From positions 1 to 58,997 of IMG/VR virus record IMGVR_UViG_3300018080_008436: a stretch of DNA of 58,997 bases, one strand, 5' to 3'. Source of the stretch: a virus. The number at the start of each line of letters is the position of its first letter. The first letter of the stretch is position 1. Below are positions 6,694 through 13,250 of the stretch, in pieces. A model generated the notes under the pieces. It saw nothing but the letters and a program-made list of their open reading frames with translations. It was not told the origin of the DNA and did no database searches. Made by a program: the position numbers and the translations under genes.

Positions 6694-6712
6694 ATCGTTC
6701 TAGGAAATTTTC

Positions 6713-7438
6713 TTATGCGCATGATAAGTCAAGCTGATATTCCTCGGGTACGTCATCATCACATTCAGTGGGTAGCTGATCCTCAAACCATTTACCAAAC
6801 TTATCAACATGACAGAGCTTGTTTTTGTTCTGGCTTTTGTAGCTCCAGTTACAACCGTTGATGATGTAACCATTACAGTTGAGGTACATTTCTCCTTCGC
6901 TAATACCCCAGTCGTCCAATTCGATTTCTGGGATACAAACCTTTCGGTCTCCCCCATAACCATGTTCTTCTGCAAGACCTTCAATAATGGGTTCGTAGTA
7001 ATATGATTCATGGCTATGCTTCCGACTAAAGAACGTCAAGCCGTCAAGGAGTTCTGTGTCATACATTCCCTCTCCTGCATGAAACTGATCGTTGGATACA
7101 TTGACAGAGCATGAGTCTTTTTCGATACAGTAGTTATACCATTGGAGGCAAGCCACTACGAATTCCTCTGTGATTTTCGCGCCGTTGGTTGCGATGTAGA
7201 AAGAGCCTACATCGACATTATTCTGCCGACAACGAATCAAGGTTTCTTTAATGGCCTTGACATTCAAAGAGGGTTCGCCCCCAGTAAATGTGATTGTACC
7301 GATTGAGGAAACTTGATCGATCAAACTATGGATGTGTTTGATATCGATGGTTTTGTTTTGGGCTTTACCCCGAAGACAGTGGGAACATTGGAACTGACAG
7401 CGTCGGGTAACTTCGATCATCAAATCTCTAACATACAT
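6713..7438 (-). CDS. Radical SAM protein
   Basis: 241 residues. The cluster-binding motif CxxxCxxC is at Cys14, Cys18 and Cys21 (RRCQFQCSHCLRG), preceded by the usual first strand (DLMIEVT), and the SAM-contacting GGEP motif is at 53-56 (ITFTGGEPSLN). A C-terminal YLNCNGYIINGCNWSY segment could bind a second cluster. The length is at the short end for the superfamily, so the barrel is probably minimal. No neighbouring precursor peptide or partner enzyme is obvious; substrate unknown. Start supported by AAAGGGAGATACTACA. The 3' end contains one copy of the ATTCAGTGGGTAG repeat, read in frame as LPTEC. Confidence 0.85.
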   Translation of the reverse strand: MYVRDLMIEVTRRCQFQCSHCLRGKAQNKTIDIKHIHSLIDQVSSIGTITFTGGEPSLNVKAIKETLIRCRQNNVDVGSFYIATNGAKITEEFVVACLQWYNYCIEKDSCSVNVSNDQFHAGEGMYDTELLDGLTFFSRKHSHESYYYEPIIEGLAEEHGYGGDRKVCIPEIELDDWGISEGEMYLNCNGYIINGCNWSYKSQNKNKLCHVDKFGKWFEDQLPTECDDDVPEEYQLDLSCA

Positions 7439-7465
7439 TGTAGTATCTCCCTTTTTGATTACTTC

Positions 7466-7493
7466 AACATAGCACAGGTTTTGATGTTGTCAA
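7466..7493 (-). promoter_or_regulatory. Sigma70-like promoter
   Basis: TTGACA, 16 bases ending TGC, TATGTT. Drives the radical SAM gene. Confidence 0.8.
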
Positions 7494-7527
7494 GTTGAGT
7501 TCTTAGATTTTCTTCACATATGCAGGC

Positions 7528-7564
7528 GCATTCAGTGGGTAGGTGATGTGCATTCAGTGGGTAG
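7528..7564. repeat. Two ATTCAGTGGGTAG motifs
   Basis: GCATTCAGTGGGTAG at 7528-7542 and 7550-7564; the second directly abuts the hairpin at 7565. The same composite (motif, 7-9 base gap, motif, hairpin) recurs at 10168 and 11747. Confidence 0.75.
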
Positions 7565-7611
7565 TTCTAGAAAGAGTACTACTAATTTGATTGAGTAGTA
7601 GTCTTTTTGGA
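7565..7611. repeat. Dispersed GAGTACT hairpin, full copy
   Basis: CTAGAAAGAGTACTACTAA and GAGTAGTAGTCTTTTTGG, loop TTTGATT. Confidence 0.8.
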
Positions 7612-7629
7612 AGAGCCTCCAGACACCAC

Positions 7630-7658
7630 AAAAAAAGCCCTCATCCGAAGACGAGGGC
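7630..7658 (-). terminator. Intrinsic terminator
   Basis: Minus strand: GCCCTCGTCTTCGGATGAGGGC then TTTTTTT; almost identical to the terminator at 5175. Confidence 0.9.
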
Positions 7659-7675
7659 GTTAGAGGATTGGTTGT

Positions 7676-7825
7676 TTATGAGAACATATGATACAGATCC
7701 ACGATTTGTTTACGTTTCTTTTGTGGCATGTTATCCCAACAAAGACCAGCATGTTCACGATTCTCTTTGATTCCACCTTTTGCTTGTAGGTAGATGATTG
7801 CTGTGATTCCTTCTTCTCTATCCAT
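7676..7825 (-). CDS. Small hypothetical protein
   Basis: 49 residues from the ATG at 7825 (GCAGGAGATCACA upstream). MDREEGITAIIYLQAKGGIK then LCWDNMPQKKRKQIVDLYH; the second half resembles a short helix that begins with a conserved-looking W-D-N/x-M-P. Last gene of the unit 8946-7676. Confidence 0.65.
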   Translation of the reverse strand: MDREEGITAIIYLQAKGGIKENREHAGLCWDNMPQKKRKQIVDLYHMFS

Positions 7826-7840
7826 TGTGATCTCCTGCGC

Positions 7841-7860
7841 TTTTAAAAAGACTACTCCTG
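7841..7860. repeat. Half copy of the GAGTACT hairpin at a gene junction
   Basis: TTAAAAAGACTACTCCTG; on the minus strand the arm gives CAG GAG TAG, the end of the gene at 7852-8277. Confidence 0.7.
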
Positions 7861-8277
7861 TTTTTGTTTTGGTTTCTTGGCCCACTCGCCAAACTTAGGG
7901 TAATTGATCTTTGGCACTTCTCCATGCCACTCGATTGTTTTGATTCCGTCTTTGAGTTTATAGAACTCTCCAACTATAAAAGGAAATTGAAAATGTTCTT
8001 CATCTCCTTTTTTGCAATATCCTTGATGATGAGGAAGCCACACTAAACGATCTTCCTCAACGGAGTTGAATGCCCATGGTCCAGTATCAGTGACATAGGA
8101 CAACAAGGCTTGTACTCCTTCACCGACAAAGCCCAACATCCCATCTTCATTCCGAACAAGATAATAGTCTTTGATTCGGAATTGATCGTGAGAACATTGC
8201 ACAGGACAAAGAAGTTTCTTTCCAAAGTATTTGTCTGGGAAAGTTTTCTTATAATAACAATGTTTTCGGACTATCAT
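7852..8277 (-). CDS. Hypothetical protein
   Basis: 141 residues. The ATG at 8277 overlaps the TGA of the upstream gene (ATGA) and is preceded by AAGGGGATGAA, so it is preferred to a longer start. MIVRKHCYYKKTFPDKYFGK at the N-terminus, several aromatic/acidic patches, and a basic KKPKQKQE tail. Stop codon provided by the half hairpin. Unrecognised. Confidence 0.7.
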   Translation of the reverse strand: MIVRKHCYYKKTFPDKYFGKKLLCPVQCSHDQFRIKDYYLVRNEDGMLGFVGEGVQALLSYVTDTGPWAFNSVEEDRLVWLPHHQGYCKKGDEEHFQFPFIVGEFYKLKDGIKTIEWHGEVPKINYPKFGEWAKKPKQKQE

Positions 8278-8687
8278 TTCATCCCCTTGAGCACACATTC
8301 TTCTTTGAGAACTTTGTATGTTACAAATTCGTCTTGTTTTGGTTCTGGGATGGGTTCGTTGAACTCTTCCAACTCATATTGAAATTGTTCTAACTCATCG
8401 TCAGTCCAAGGGATGGTTTTGATTTGGGCAGTCATTTCAATCGTGAAATCCCAAACCTCTCCTTCGTTTTTGCCTTCCGCTTGTTTCAAAACAAACGCAC
8501 AGAAAACTGGAAAGTCCCAGGGGTTGTGAACTTCTTCCAACGTATCTTGAGTTATGGTCTCGCCATCATCGCTAATGGCTACTCGTGCTTTCCCTTTGAA
8601 GGTTCCCAGCTTCCGAAGATGACCCCACGTATCTTCCATTATTTTTGTTTTCTTGCCCATTGCGAAGGCATCAGCAACTACACCCAT
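8274..8687 (-). CDS. Hypothetical protein
   Basis: 137 residues from the ATG at 8687 (AAAGGGAGAAGAAG upstream). Begins MGVVADAFAMGKKTKIMEDT, then a beta-rich middle (GKARVAISDDGETIT), and an acidic segment TDDELEQFQYELEEF. Unrecognised; translationally coupled to 7852-8277. Confidence 0.7.
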   Translation of the reverse strand: MGVVADAFAMGKKTKIMEDTWGHLRKLGTFKGKARVAISDDGETITQDTLEEVHNPWDFPVFCAFVLKQAEGKNEGEVWDFTIEMTAQIKTIPWTDDELEQFQYELEEFNEPIPEPKQDEFVTYKVLKEECVLKGMK

Positions 8688-8697
8688 CTTCTTCTCC

Positions 8698-8718
8698 CTT
8701 TCAAAAAGAGTACTACTG
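8698..8718. repeat. Half copy of the GAGTACT hairpin at a gene junction
   Basis: CAAAAAGAGTACTACTG; minus strand CAG TAG TACTC supplies the last codon and stop of the lipoprotein gene, and the arm runs into the next Shine-Dalgarno. Confidence 0.75.
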
Positions 8719-8946
8719 ATCTTTTGAGACTTTGACTGTTGTTGTAATTCCCGCCAACGCTCCACATGCTATGAGACCGAAGAGGATGTATTGAGAAAGT
8801 TGATCGGCAGAGATAAGAATTGCTTTAGCTATCTCGTCTTCATAGTTGACAGCTTGTTCAGTCAATGACGGATCAGAATCTCCACAGCCAGTCAAGATTC
8901 CCGCAAAGATAATTACAGCCAGGATGATAATCATATAGCGTTTCAT
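8713..8946 (-). CDS. Small lipoprotein with a second membrane segment
   Basis: 77 residues from the ATG at 8946 (AAGAGGAAGAAAGACA upstream). MKRYMIIILAVIIFAGILTGC is a textbook lipoprotein signal peptide ending in a lipobox LTGC (Cys21), so the mature protein should be lipid-anchored. A second hydrophobic stretch (YILFGLIACGALAGITTTV) near the C-terminus suggests a membrane-spanning hairpin. Could be a superinfection-exclusion or envelope-modifying factor; that is a guess. First gene of its unit. Confidence 0.75.
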   Translation of the reverse strand: MKRYMIIILAVIIFAGILTGCGDSDPSLTEQAVNYEDEIAKAILISADQLSQYILFGLIACGALAGITTTVKVSKDQ

Positions 8947-8971
8947 TGTCTTTCTTCCTCTTGTTACTATC

Positions 8972-8999
8972 AACATAGCATAGATATGGTTGATGTCAA
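8972..8999 (-). promoter_or_regulatory. Sigma70-like promoter
   Basis: TTGACA, 16 bases ending TGC... TATGTT. Drives 8946 to 7676. Confidence 0.8.
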
Positions 9000-9055
9000 T
9001 CCTATTTAGAAAAAATAAATGAGATCGAGGAGGGTCTCCAGGATCGAGGAGGTAT

Positions 9056-9103
9056 TTCTAAAAAGAGTACTACTGTTTTAATTCTGTAGTACTCTTTTTG
9101 AAA
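9056..9103. repeat. Dispersed GAGTACT hairpin, full copy
   Basis: TAAAAAGAGTACTACTG and CTGTAGTACTCTTTTTG, loop TTTTAATT. Confidence 0.85.
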
Positions 9104-9312
9104 ATCCTGGTGTGTATAATCACACTTCTTCACACCTCAAAATCAGGCTTATTATAATAGAATATAATATTATAATACAGAGAGATGAGCTTGATCTTAT
9201 ATAAAAAATAGAAAGAGAGTATATAGAAAGGTATCAAAACAATGGTATCAACACATTAGACACGTAAAGATACACGTGAAGATACACGTGGGCTATTATA
9301 CCAGCACGGGGT
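9104..9312. other. A+T-rich intergenic island
   Basis: About 200 bases with no gene, lying between two hairpin copies. Contains TATAATAGAATATAATATTA, and three copies of an ACACGTG/CACGTAAAG unit around 9258-9290, two with the palindrome CACGTG. Could hold a promoter or protein-binding sites; nothing more specific is visible. Confidence 0.45.
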
Positions 9313-9361
9313 TTTCTAAAAAGAGTACTTCTGTTTTGATTGAGTAGTACTCTTTTTGAAA
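9313..9361. repeat. Dispersed GAGTACT hairpin, full copy
   Basis: CTAAAAAGAGTACTTCTG and GAGTAGTACTCTTTTTG, loop TTTTGATT. Confidence 0.85.
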
Positions 9362-9401
9362 GGTCTGCTGGAACTCGAAGGCGCTTGGCGGGAATGAGAA
9401 A

Positions 9402-9433
9402 TAAAAAAGCCCTCTCGCAGATTGAGAGGGCTT
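9402..9433 (-). terminator. Intrinsic terminator
   Basis: Minus strand: AAAGCCCTCTCAATC, TGCGAGAGGGCTTT then TTTATT. Confidence 0.85.
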
Positions 9434-9599
9434 TGCGCAGAGGAGGGAGGGGCCTCTGCATTGTGGAAAATTGAGGGCCTAAGGTCGGGCCTCAGGAGGG
9501 AGAGCGACCTCCCTAACTTTTCTTGCTAGTCGCTATTGCAATTCAGTCACCTCATTGATTGTTAAATACCTGCGTCCAGCTTCCCTCGGATCAGGAATT
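9434..9599 (-). other. Structured 3' untranslated region
   Basis: Between the stop of 9600-9827 and its terminator lie stacked small hairpins (for example GCAGAGG/CCTCTGC and AGGGAG/CTCCCT). A second frame here reads ESDEIPDPREAGRRYLTINE and ends at a TAG; it would need a TTG start or a frameshift from the gene above and is left uncalled. Confidence 0.4.
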
Positions 9600-9827
9600 T
9601 CATCCGATTCGGTCAAGCTCCACCCTGTCTGGAGAAAGTCTTATTTTTCGAACGGCCAGCCGTCCTAGCTTGACATGATCTTCTTGATGCGATCCATATG
9701 TAATGGCAGTTACAGACTTCGCCATCTGCCAATGACCGGCCTTGGGAACCGACTTTGGGAACACCTTGGCCGTCGCATCTTCTTTCGGGGCCATATAGCA
9801 GTTTGAGCCGACTATGACCCCGAACAT
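9600..9827 (-). CDS. Small hypothetical protein
   Basis: 75 residues. MFGVIVGSNCYMAPKEDATA, then a segment ITYGSHQEDHVKLGRLAVRK that closely parallels IHYGTHKEDVVLEMGKLAVA in the gene at 51090-51401, so the two share a domain. GGAGGT within the end of the upstream gene provides the ribosome site, 13 bases from ATG. Function unknown. Confidence 0.7.
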   Translation of the reverse strand: MFGVIVGSNCYMAPKEDATAKVFPKSVPKAGHWQMAKSVTAITYGSHQEDHVKLGRLAVRKIRLSPDRVELDRIG

Positions 9828-9833
9828 CTTTAG

Positions 9834-10055
9834 TTAGTAACCTCCTACTCTTTTCTTGGCGATCATCTTGTCGCCGTTGAACAATTGAAACTCTACGAAA
9901 TCCGCGCCAGGATCATCGAAGCTTGAACCCCATACTTGCATGGAGTCTGCTTGTTCAACTGTCTCCTGGTCGAACCCAGGGCCGAAAGGGGCCGACTGAG
10001 TTGCAGTCTGCTTCATCTTCGGGTCATCGTTTTGGATTGTTTCCATCAAATACAT
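9834..10055 (-). CDS. Small hypothetical protein
   Basis: 73 residues, MYLMETIQNDDPKMKQTATQ; acidic middle and a short beta hairpin at the end (DFVEFQLFNGDKMIAKKRVG). Start supported by TGGGAGATCTTAA. First gene of a two-gene unit. Confidence 0.65.
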   Translation of the reverse strand: MYLMETIQNDDPKMKQTATQSAPFGPGFDQETVEQADSMQVWGSSFDDPGADFVEFQLFNGDKMIAKKRVGGY

Positions 10056-10084
10056 TTAAGATCTCCCATCTTGTTTATAGCATC

Positions 10085-10112
10085 AACATAGCATCTCTTG
10101 ATTCGATGTCAA
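10085..10112 (-). promoter_or_regulatory. Sigma70-like promoter
   Basis: TTGACA, 16 bases ending TGC, TATGTT. Drives 10055 and 9827. Confidence 0.8.
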
Positions 10113-10172
10113 ATCGTTTTGTATGGAAATCTTCTCTTTTCTTGAGAACTTATGCATATACATGCCTGGGGG

Positions 10173-10214
10173 TATAGGCATTCAGTGGGTAGCCTGGGTG
10201 TATTCAGTGGGTAG
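10173..10214. repeat. Two ATTCAGTGGGTAG motifs
   Basis: GCATTCAGTGGGTAG followed 13 bases later by GTATTCAGTGGGTAG, then directly the hairpin at 10215. Confidence 0.7.
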
Positions 10215-10262
10215 TTTCAAAAAGAGTACTACTAATTTGATTGAGCAGTGGTCTTTTTGGAA
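10215..10262. repeat. Dispersed GAGTACT hairpin, full copy
   Basis: CAAAAAGAGTACTACTAA and GAGCAGTGGTCTTTTTGG. It is the only terminator-like structure after the gene at 10283-10477, so here the hairpin may itself end transcription. Confidence 0.8.
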
Positions 10263-10282
10263 TGGGAGATCGAGACACTAGA

Positions 10283-10477
10283 TTAGGCTTCTTGGACTTT
10301 CTCTTTCTTCCCTCCAGTACAGAGGTTTCCTTGGATCAGAGCAATGGCAGTACGCCCATAACTACCTTGAAGCTCCCAAGCCATACCTGTGTCGATGAGT
10401 TCCTGAAAGAACTCGATTGCTTGTTCCTTACTCATCTCTCCAGATTCATAGGCGATAATTTTGTCCGAGAGTTCCAT
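10283..10477 (-). CDS. Conserved small phage protein
   Basis: 64 residues: MELSDKIIAYESGEMSKEQA then IEFFQELIDTGMAWELQGSY and GRTAIALIQ. This pattern (short acidic helix, FQELIDTG, LQGSYGR) is a small protein commonly found in unrelated phages; its role is not known to me. Ribosome site ACGGAGAAAGTATC. Single-gene unit with its own promoter at 10505. Confidence 0.75.
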   Translation of the reverse strand: MELSDKIIAYESGEMSKEQAIEFFQELIDTGMAWELQGSYGRTAIALIQGNLCTGGKKEKVQEA

Positions 10478-10504
10478 GATACTTTCTCCGTTTGTTCTAC
10501 TTCT

Positions 10505-10532
10505 ATCTTAACTCGTTACCAACTGTTGTCAA
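10505..10532 (-). promoter_or_regulatory. Sigma70-like promoter
   Basis: TTGACA, 16 bases, TAAGAT. Drives 10283-10477. Confidence 0.65.
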
Positions 10533-10606
10533 CCTTATTCGCAAAAATACTGAAGAAAAAATGATGAGTTCCATCGGAAATCCAGGAGTGTCTGGATCTG
10601 GTATTA

Positions 10607-10655
10607 TTTTCAAAAAGAGTACTACTGTTTTATTTCAGCAGTACTCTTTTCAGAA
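10607..10655. repeat. Dispersed GAGTACT hairpin, full copy
   Basis: CAAAAAGAGTACTACTG and CAGCAGTACTCTTTTCAG, loop TTTTATTT. Confidence 0.85.
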
Positions 10656-10677
10656 ATAGACCTGGTGGTCCGCCAGG

Positions 10678-10736
10678 CTGACCTTCTTCCGCCAGGAAGC
10701 TGACCTTCTTCCGCCAGGAAGCTGATCTTCCGCAGG
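10678..10736. repeat. 22-base tandem repeat
   Basis: CTGACCTTCTTCCGCCAGGA is repeated at 10678 and 10700 (22-base period) with a third, shortened copy; a related CCGCCAGGCTGACCTTC appears near other hairpins (for example 6190). Confidence 0.7.
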
Positions 10737-10741
10737 AATAG

Positions 10742-10777
10742 AAAAAGCCCCCATCGACATACGGATCGATGAGGGCT
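10742..10777 (-). terminator. Intrinsic terminator
   Basis: Minus strand: AGCCCTCATCGAT, CCGTATGTCGATGGGGGCT then TTTTC. Confidence 0.85.
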
Positions 10778-10848
10778 GAGCATTACATATATAAGTTCAT
10801 ATCTATGATCATTCTTCCATGGCGATCAAACCTCTAATAATGCATTGG

Positions 10849-11076
10849 TCAATCCTCCAATGATACAGTTTCTAACGTTTTGTCTAGGTCGATTTCGGAA
10901 CCGTCAAACCATCCAAACCATTTTCGATTTCCTGCTGACGTATCACCCAGGCTTCCAACGAAAATGGCATCCTTACCTCTGAAACGTGCCATGGTCATTA
11001 ACCTCATGGTTTCGCCATGTTGTCGAACTCGTTCTTTGGCTCGTTTGCTTGTTGGGATGATTTTAACAGTTCTCAT
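10849..11076 (-). CDS. Small phage protein, possibly from a leaderless mRNA
   Basis: 75 residues from the ATG at 11076. MRTVKIIPTSKRAKERVRQH followed by a beta-rich part (GKDAIFVGSLG, KWFGWFDGSEIDL). The N-terminal strand plus KRAKERVRQHG helix is a layout I associate with small phage proteins of unknown role. There is no Shine-Dalgarno: the promoter's TATAGT ends only 10 bases before the ATG, so the transcript would start almost at the start codon. An internal ATG (MTMARFRG) is an alternative start. Confidence 0.65.
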   Translation of the reverse strand: MRTVKIIPTSKRAKERVRQHGETMRLMTMARFRGKDAIFVGSLGDTSAGNRKWFGWFDGSEIDLDKTLETVSLED

Positions 11077-11086
11077 AACAGTTACT

Positions 11087-11114
11087 ACTATAGCATGCAT
11101 ACGTATGATGTCAA
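11087..11114 (-). promoter_or_regulatory. Sigma70-like promoter abutting a start codon
   Basis: TTGACA, 16 bases ending TGC, TATAGT; ten bases from -10 to ATG. Confidence 0.75.
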
Positions 11115-11123
11115 GCGCGTATA

Positions 11124-11158
11124 CAAAAAAAGTCCCCCAAGTTGTGAGTTGGGGGACT
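11124..11158 (-). terminator. Intrinsic terminator
   Basis: Minus strand: AGTCCCCCAACTCACAAC, TTGGGGGACT then TTTTTTTG. Ends the unit 11678-11256. Confidence 0.9.
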
Positions 11159-11255
11159 AAGCCAGAGTTTAGGGGGTACTCCGACAACCAGAGAGAAGCG
11201 TCAGTCTAGCATTATAGGAGGTGACCTTTTTGATTCATCTCTCCAGCCATCTTCA

Positions 11256-11333
11256 TTATACAGTAAGAGAACGAATCAATAACCACATCTTGACAAATAA
11301 CCATGTCGTTCCAAGAAGAATAATGATGAGCAA
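11256..11333 (-). CDS. Possible 25-residue membrane peptide
   Basis: With a TTG start, the frame reads LLIIILLGTTWLFVKMWLLI then RSLTV and stop, a single membrane helix with a basic end. It starts 10 bases after the stop of the zinc-finger gene upstream, so re-initiation is possible, but there is no Shine-Dalgarno and no ATG. The hydrophobic pattern is the only support. Confidence 0.35.
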   Translation of the reverse strand: MLIIILLGTTWLFVKMWLLIRSLTV

Positions 11334-11343
11334 CGCTTTGTCT

Positions 11344-11538
11344 TTAGAGATCGTTTGGCTTACCGATACCTGGGTATCCGAAGTTACCTTTCTTGACCTC
11401 TTCGTTTTCTCGGTCAATGGCTTTCTGGAAGTCTGGGTGAGCGCGTTCTTTGGCCTTACATTCCATACAGATGGTATCAGTGTTGAAATAGCTCATGCTA
11501 TGAACGGTTACATCTTTGAAGCATCTATCGCATTTCAT
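11344..11538 (-). CDS. Zinc-ribbon small protein
   Basis: 64 residues with MKCDRCFKDV at the start and CMECKAKER about 20 residues later: a two-CxxC zinc ribbon, followed by a charged helix and the conserved-looking end GNFGYPGIGKPNDL. This arrangement is common among small phage proteins. The ATG overlaps the stop of the upstream gene (ATGA). Confidence 0.75.
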   Translation of the reverse strand: MKCDRCFKDVTVHSMSYFNTDTICMECKAKERAHPDFQKAIDRENEEVKKGNFGYPGIGKPNDL

Positions 11539-11678
11539 TGATCATTCTTCCATGATTTGTCTTTGCGGTTGTAGCCTCGTTTCCCTCGCTTGGTTCCTTT
11601 GACCTGGGTTTTGATAGGACCATTGGCTAAGGCCATGATTCGGAAGTTGGCTAATAGTTTTTTCTTTTTCTTCTTCAT
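11535..11678 (-). CDS. Small basic protein, possibly ArfA-like ribosome rescue factor
   Basis: 47 residues, very basic: MKKKKKKLLANFRIMALANG then KTQVKGTKRGKRGYNRKDKS. The run x-x-V-x-x-x-KxGKxxYxRK resembles the C-terminal half of alternative ribosome-rescue factor ArfA and its short phage-type relatives; this is a resemblance by eye. The promoter TATAGT ends 6 bases before the ATG and there is no Shine-Dalgarno, so translation is probably leaderless. First gene of its unit. Confidence 0.55.
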   Translation of the reverse strand: MKKKKKKLLANFRIMALANGPIKTQVKGTKRGKRGYNRKDKSWKNDQ

Positions 11679-11684
11679 GCTACC

Positions 11685-11712
11685 ACTATAACTTATCTAA
11701 ATAAGATGTCAA
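11685..11712 (-). promoter_or_regulatory. Sigma70-like promoter abutting a start codon
   Basis: TTGACA, 16 bases, TATAGT, then 6 bases (GGTAGC) to ATG. Confidence 0.75.
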
Positions 11713-11748
11713 GTCGATTTACAAAAAATAAATGCGCATACTATGCGC

Positions 11749-11788
11749 AGGCATTCAGTGCGTAGCCTGGGTGCATTCAGTGGGTAGT
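11749..11788. repeat. Two ATTCAGTG motifs
   Basis: GCATTCAGTGCGTAG then GCATTCAGTGGGTAG, the second abutting the hairpin. Confidence 0.7.
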
Positions 11789-11836
11789 TCTAGAAAGAGT
11801 ACTTCTGTTTTGATTGAGTAGTACTCTTATTGAAAG
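11789..11836. repeat. Dispersed GAGTACT hairpin, full copy
   Basis: CTAGAAAGAGTACTTCTG and GAGTAGTACTCTTATTG, loop TTTTGATT. Confidence 0.8.
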
Positions 11837-11848
11837 GAGAGAAGGCAC

Positions 11849-11879
11849 TAAAAAACCCCAGCCATCTCTGACTGGGGTT
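11849..11879 (-). terminator. Intrinsic terminator
   Basis: Minus strand: AACCCCAGTCAGAGA, TGGCTGGGGTT then TTTTAG. Confidence 0.85.
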
Positions 11880-11901
11880 GATCCTCACACGGTAGAGTGG
11901 T

Positions 11902-12150
11902 TTAGAGGGAGGTTCTGTCTCCTATTAAGGTATCACATTCATCGCCTTCATATACGACTTCGACAACATCGATCTCTGTTCTGTCATAGATCATCTCATC
12001 CCCACAGACAGGACAAATAGGTATGCCAGAGTCTTGAATAGAATCAAGGTTCGCCTCGACCTCAGTTTCTGTTCCAAAGGAGGCACAGGACTTTAGGCAT
12101 TTGTCATCTACCCTCCAGAACATGTGAATCTTGTCATCAGGAATTATCAT
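11902..12150 (-). CDS. Zinc-finger-like small protein
   Basis: 82 residues from the ATG at 12150, which overlaps the TGA of the gene above. Contains CLKSCASF, a CPVCGDEM knuckle near residue 48 and an acidic C-terminal half (VVEVVYEGDECDTL). Metal binding is likely; role unknown. Last gene of a five-gene unit. Confidence 0.7.
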   Translation of the reverse strand: MIIPDDKIHMFWRVDDKCLKSCASFGTETEVEANLDSIQDSGIPICPVCGDEMIYDRTEIDVVEVVYEGDECDTLIGDRTSL

Positions 12151-12533
12151 TGCCAATCAACGCTCCTCTCTAAATTATGTGGTTTGAAGAACAATTCCTC
12201 TCCACTTTTGACTTTGACTTTGGCCATATTTGAATTAAGACCTTCGCCAAACCCAATGAATCTTCCCTGCCATTCATCAGGGTGCTTGTAGTGTTTGACG
12301 TATTGACCTTCCTCCAAAGGGGTCATGTTCAACAAATGGTTTTCCCATTTTTTCTGAATGCGATCCATCAACTCGTTCAATTCATCCATGGAAAGATCCA
12401 TGGACTCGCATAAGGCTTCCATGTCGAGATTGTCTTGGGTTGCAATGATCTCGGAAACCAACCGAAGGGCTTGGAGTCTTGTGTCTTTCCATAACAAGAC
12501 AGTTGTAACAGGGGGCGTGTCTTGGTTATTCAT
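12147..12533 (-). CDS. Hypothetical protein
   Basis: 128 residues from the ATG at 12533 (GGAGGAAACCA upstream; overlaps the end of 12526-12738). MNNQDTPPVTTVLLWKDTRL then an acidic helical part (MDLSMDELNELMDRIQKKWE) and a C-terminal beta part with GRFIGFGEG and KVKVKSGEELFF. Unrecognised. Confidence 0.7.
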   Translation of the reverse strand: MNNQDTPPVTTVLLWKDTRLQALRLVSEIIATQDNLDMEALCESMDLSMDELNELMDRIQKKWENHLLNMTPLEEGQYVKHYKHPDEWQGRFIGFGEGLNSNMAKVKVKSGEELFFKPHNLERSVDWQ

Positions 12534-12738
12534 TGGTTTCCTCCGCAGGTCTGTCTGGGCCTTCCCAGACTTCCTCAAGAACCTTCTTGGCCCCAACCTC
12601 GTTGACCTCTTGGGCTTTCTTGTATGCCCCGCAACCAACGAAGATGAGGGCAATGATAACGAACAACATGATGATGCCAATGACGATAATGACAATGGCA
12701 ACGATCAGTTCAATCAATGTGAAAAATTTGGCTTTCAT
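12526..12738 (-). CDS. Small membrane protein with a prepilin-like N-terminus
   Basis: 70 residues. MKAKFFTLIELIVAIVIIVI then GIIMLFVIIALIFVGCGAY gives two hydrophobic stretches, and FTLIELIVAI matches the conserved start of type IV prepilins, although the Gly before the Phe is missing (Lys-Phe instead). The soluble tail is acidic (EVWEGPDRPAEETNE). Ribosome site TGGAGGAATAAC. Whether it is processed by a host prepilin peptidase cannot be told. Confidence 0.7.
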   Translation of the reverse strand: MKAKFFTLIELIVAIVIIVIGIIMLFVIIALIFVGCGAYKKAQEVNEVGAKKVLEEVWEGPDRPAEETNE

Positions 12739-12739
12739 G

Positions 12740-13009
12740 TTATTCCTCCATCATGCTGTCATGGCATCCATCGCAAAGCCATTCATTAGGATCATACTTG
12801 TTTGGACGACCTTCGTTTTCCTCAAAGGTTTCTCCACAGTCTTCGCAGATCATCTTGCCGATCTTATCCCGTTTACCGTTCCGCATGTCTTTAACCATGT
12901 TCGCCAGACCTGCGTAGGTCTTCATGCCTCTAGACGTTCGTACTTTCCCATCCACCATTGGCAGGTCCAGGGTATGAACTAACAACTTGCCATATTCTTC
13001 GTCAGTCAT
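12740..13009 (-). CDS. Zinc-finger small protein
   Basis: 89 residues from the ATG at 13009 (TTGGAGGTCGTTGAAA upstream). N-terminal half helical (MTDEEYGKLLVHTLDLPMVD); C-terminal CEDCGETFEENEGRPNKYDP ... CDGCHD is a two-CxxC ribbon with ~20 residues between pairs. Overlaps 13002-13202. Confidence 0.75.
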   Translation of the reverse strand: MTDEEYGKLLVHTLDLPMVDGKVRTSRGMKTYAGLANMVKDMRNGKRDKIGKMICEDCGETFEENEGRPNKYDPNEWLCDGCHDSMMEE

Positions 13010-13202
13010 TTTCAACGACCTCCAACCCATGCTTTCCCCGACAGGTGGAACAGACGGGGGCTTTCTTGTTTGTGTCAATCTGAACCATGTTCTTCTTGAC
13101 TTTGCGCGACTGGATATGATTGGCGCAAATGAAGCAGTTGCAGTTTTCGTTCTTGACTGCATGAACGTGGGCCTGGATGCGCTTTCTACGATGTCGTGAC
13201 AT
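13002..13202 (-). CDS. Zinc-finger small basic protein
   Basis: 66 residues from the ATG at 13202 (AGGAGATTGGCA upstream). Very basic start (MSRHRRKRIQAHVHAVKNEN), then CNCFICANH and CSTCRGKHG, a treble-clef or HNH-like pair of CxxC motifs. The N-terminal NH...CNCFICANH could be a degenerate HNH fold. Function unknown. First gene of the unit. Confidence 0.7.
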   Translation of the reverse strand: MSRHRRKRIQAHVHAVKNENCNCFICANHIQSRKVKKNMVQIDTNKKAPVCSTCRGKHGLEVVEND

Positions 13203-13204
13203 TG

Positions 13205-13250
13205 CCAATCTCCTTTTTGTCGAAAACGAAGTTTGAAGGCCAAACTTCTT
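13205..13250 (-). promoter_or_regulatory. Hairpin in the 5' leader
   Basis: Between the promoter at 13266 and the start at 13202 the leader holds GAAGTTTG-GCCTT-CAAACTTC, an 8-base-pair stem close to the ribosome site. Possible translational control; no known riboswitch class recognised. Confidence 0.4.

Noticed and set aside
6713-7011. Minus-strand frame MNHITTNPLLKVL...
   Set aside because: Out-of-frame shadow inside the radical SAM gene.
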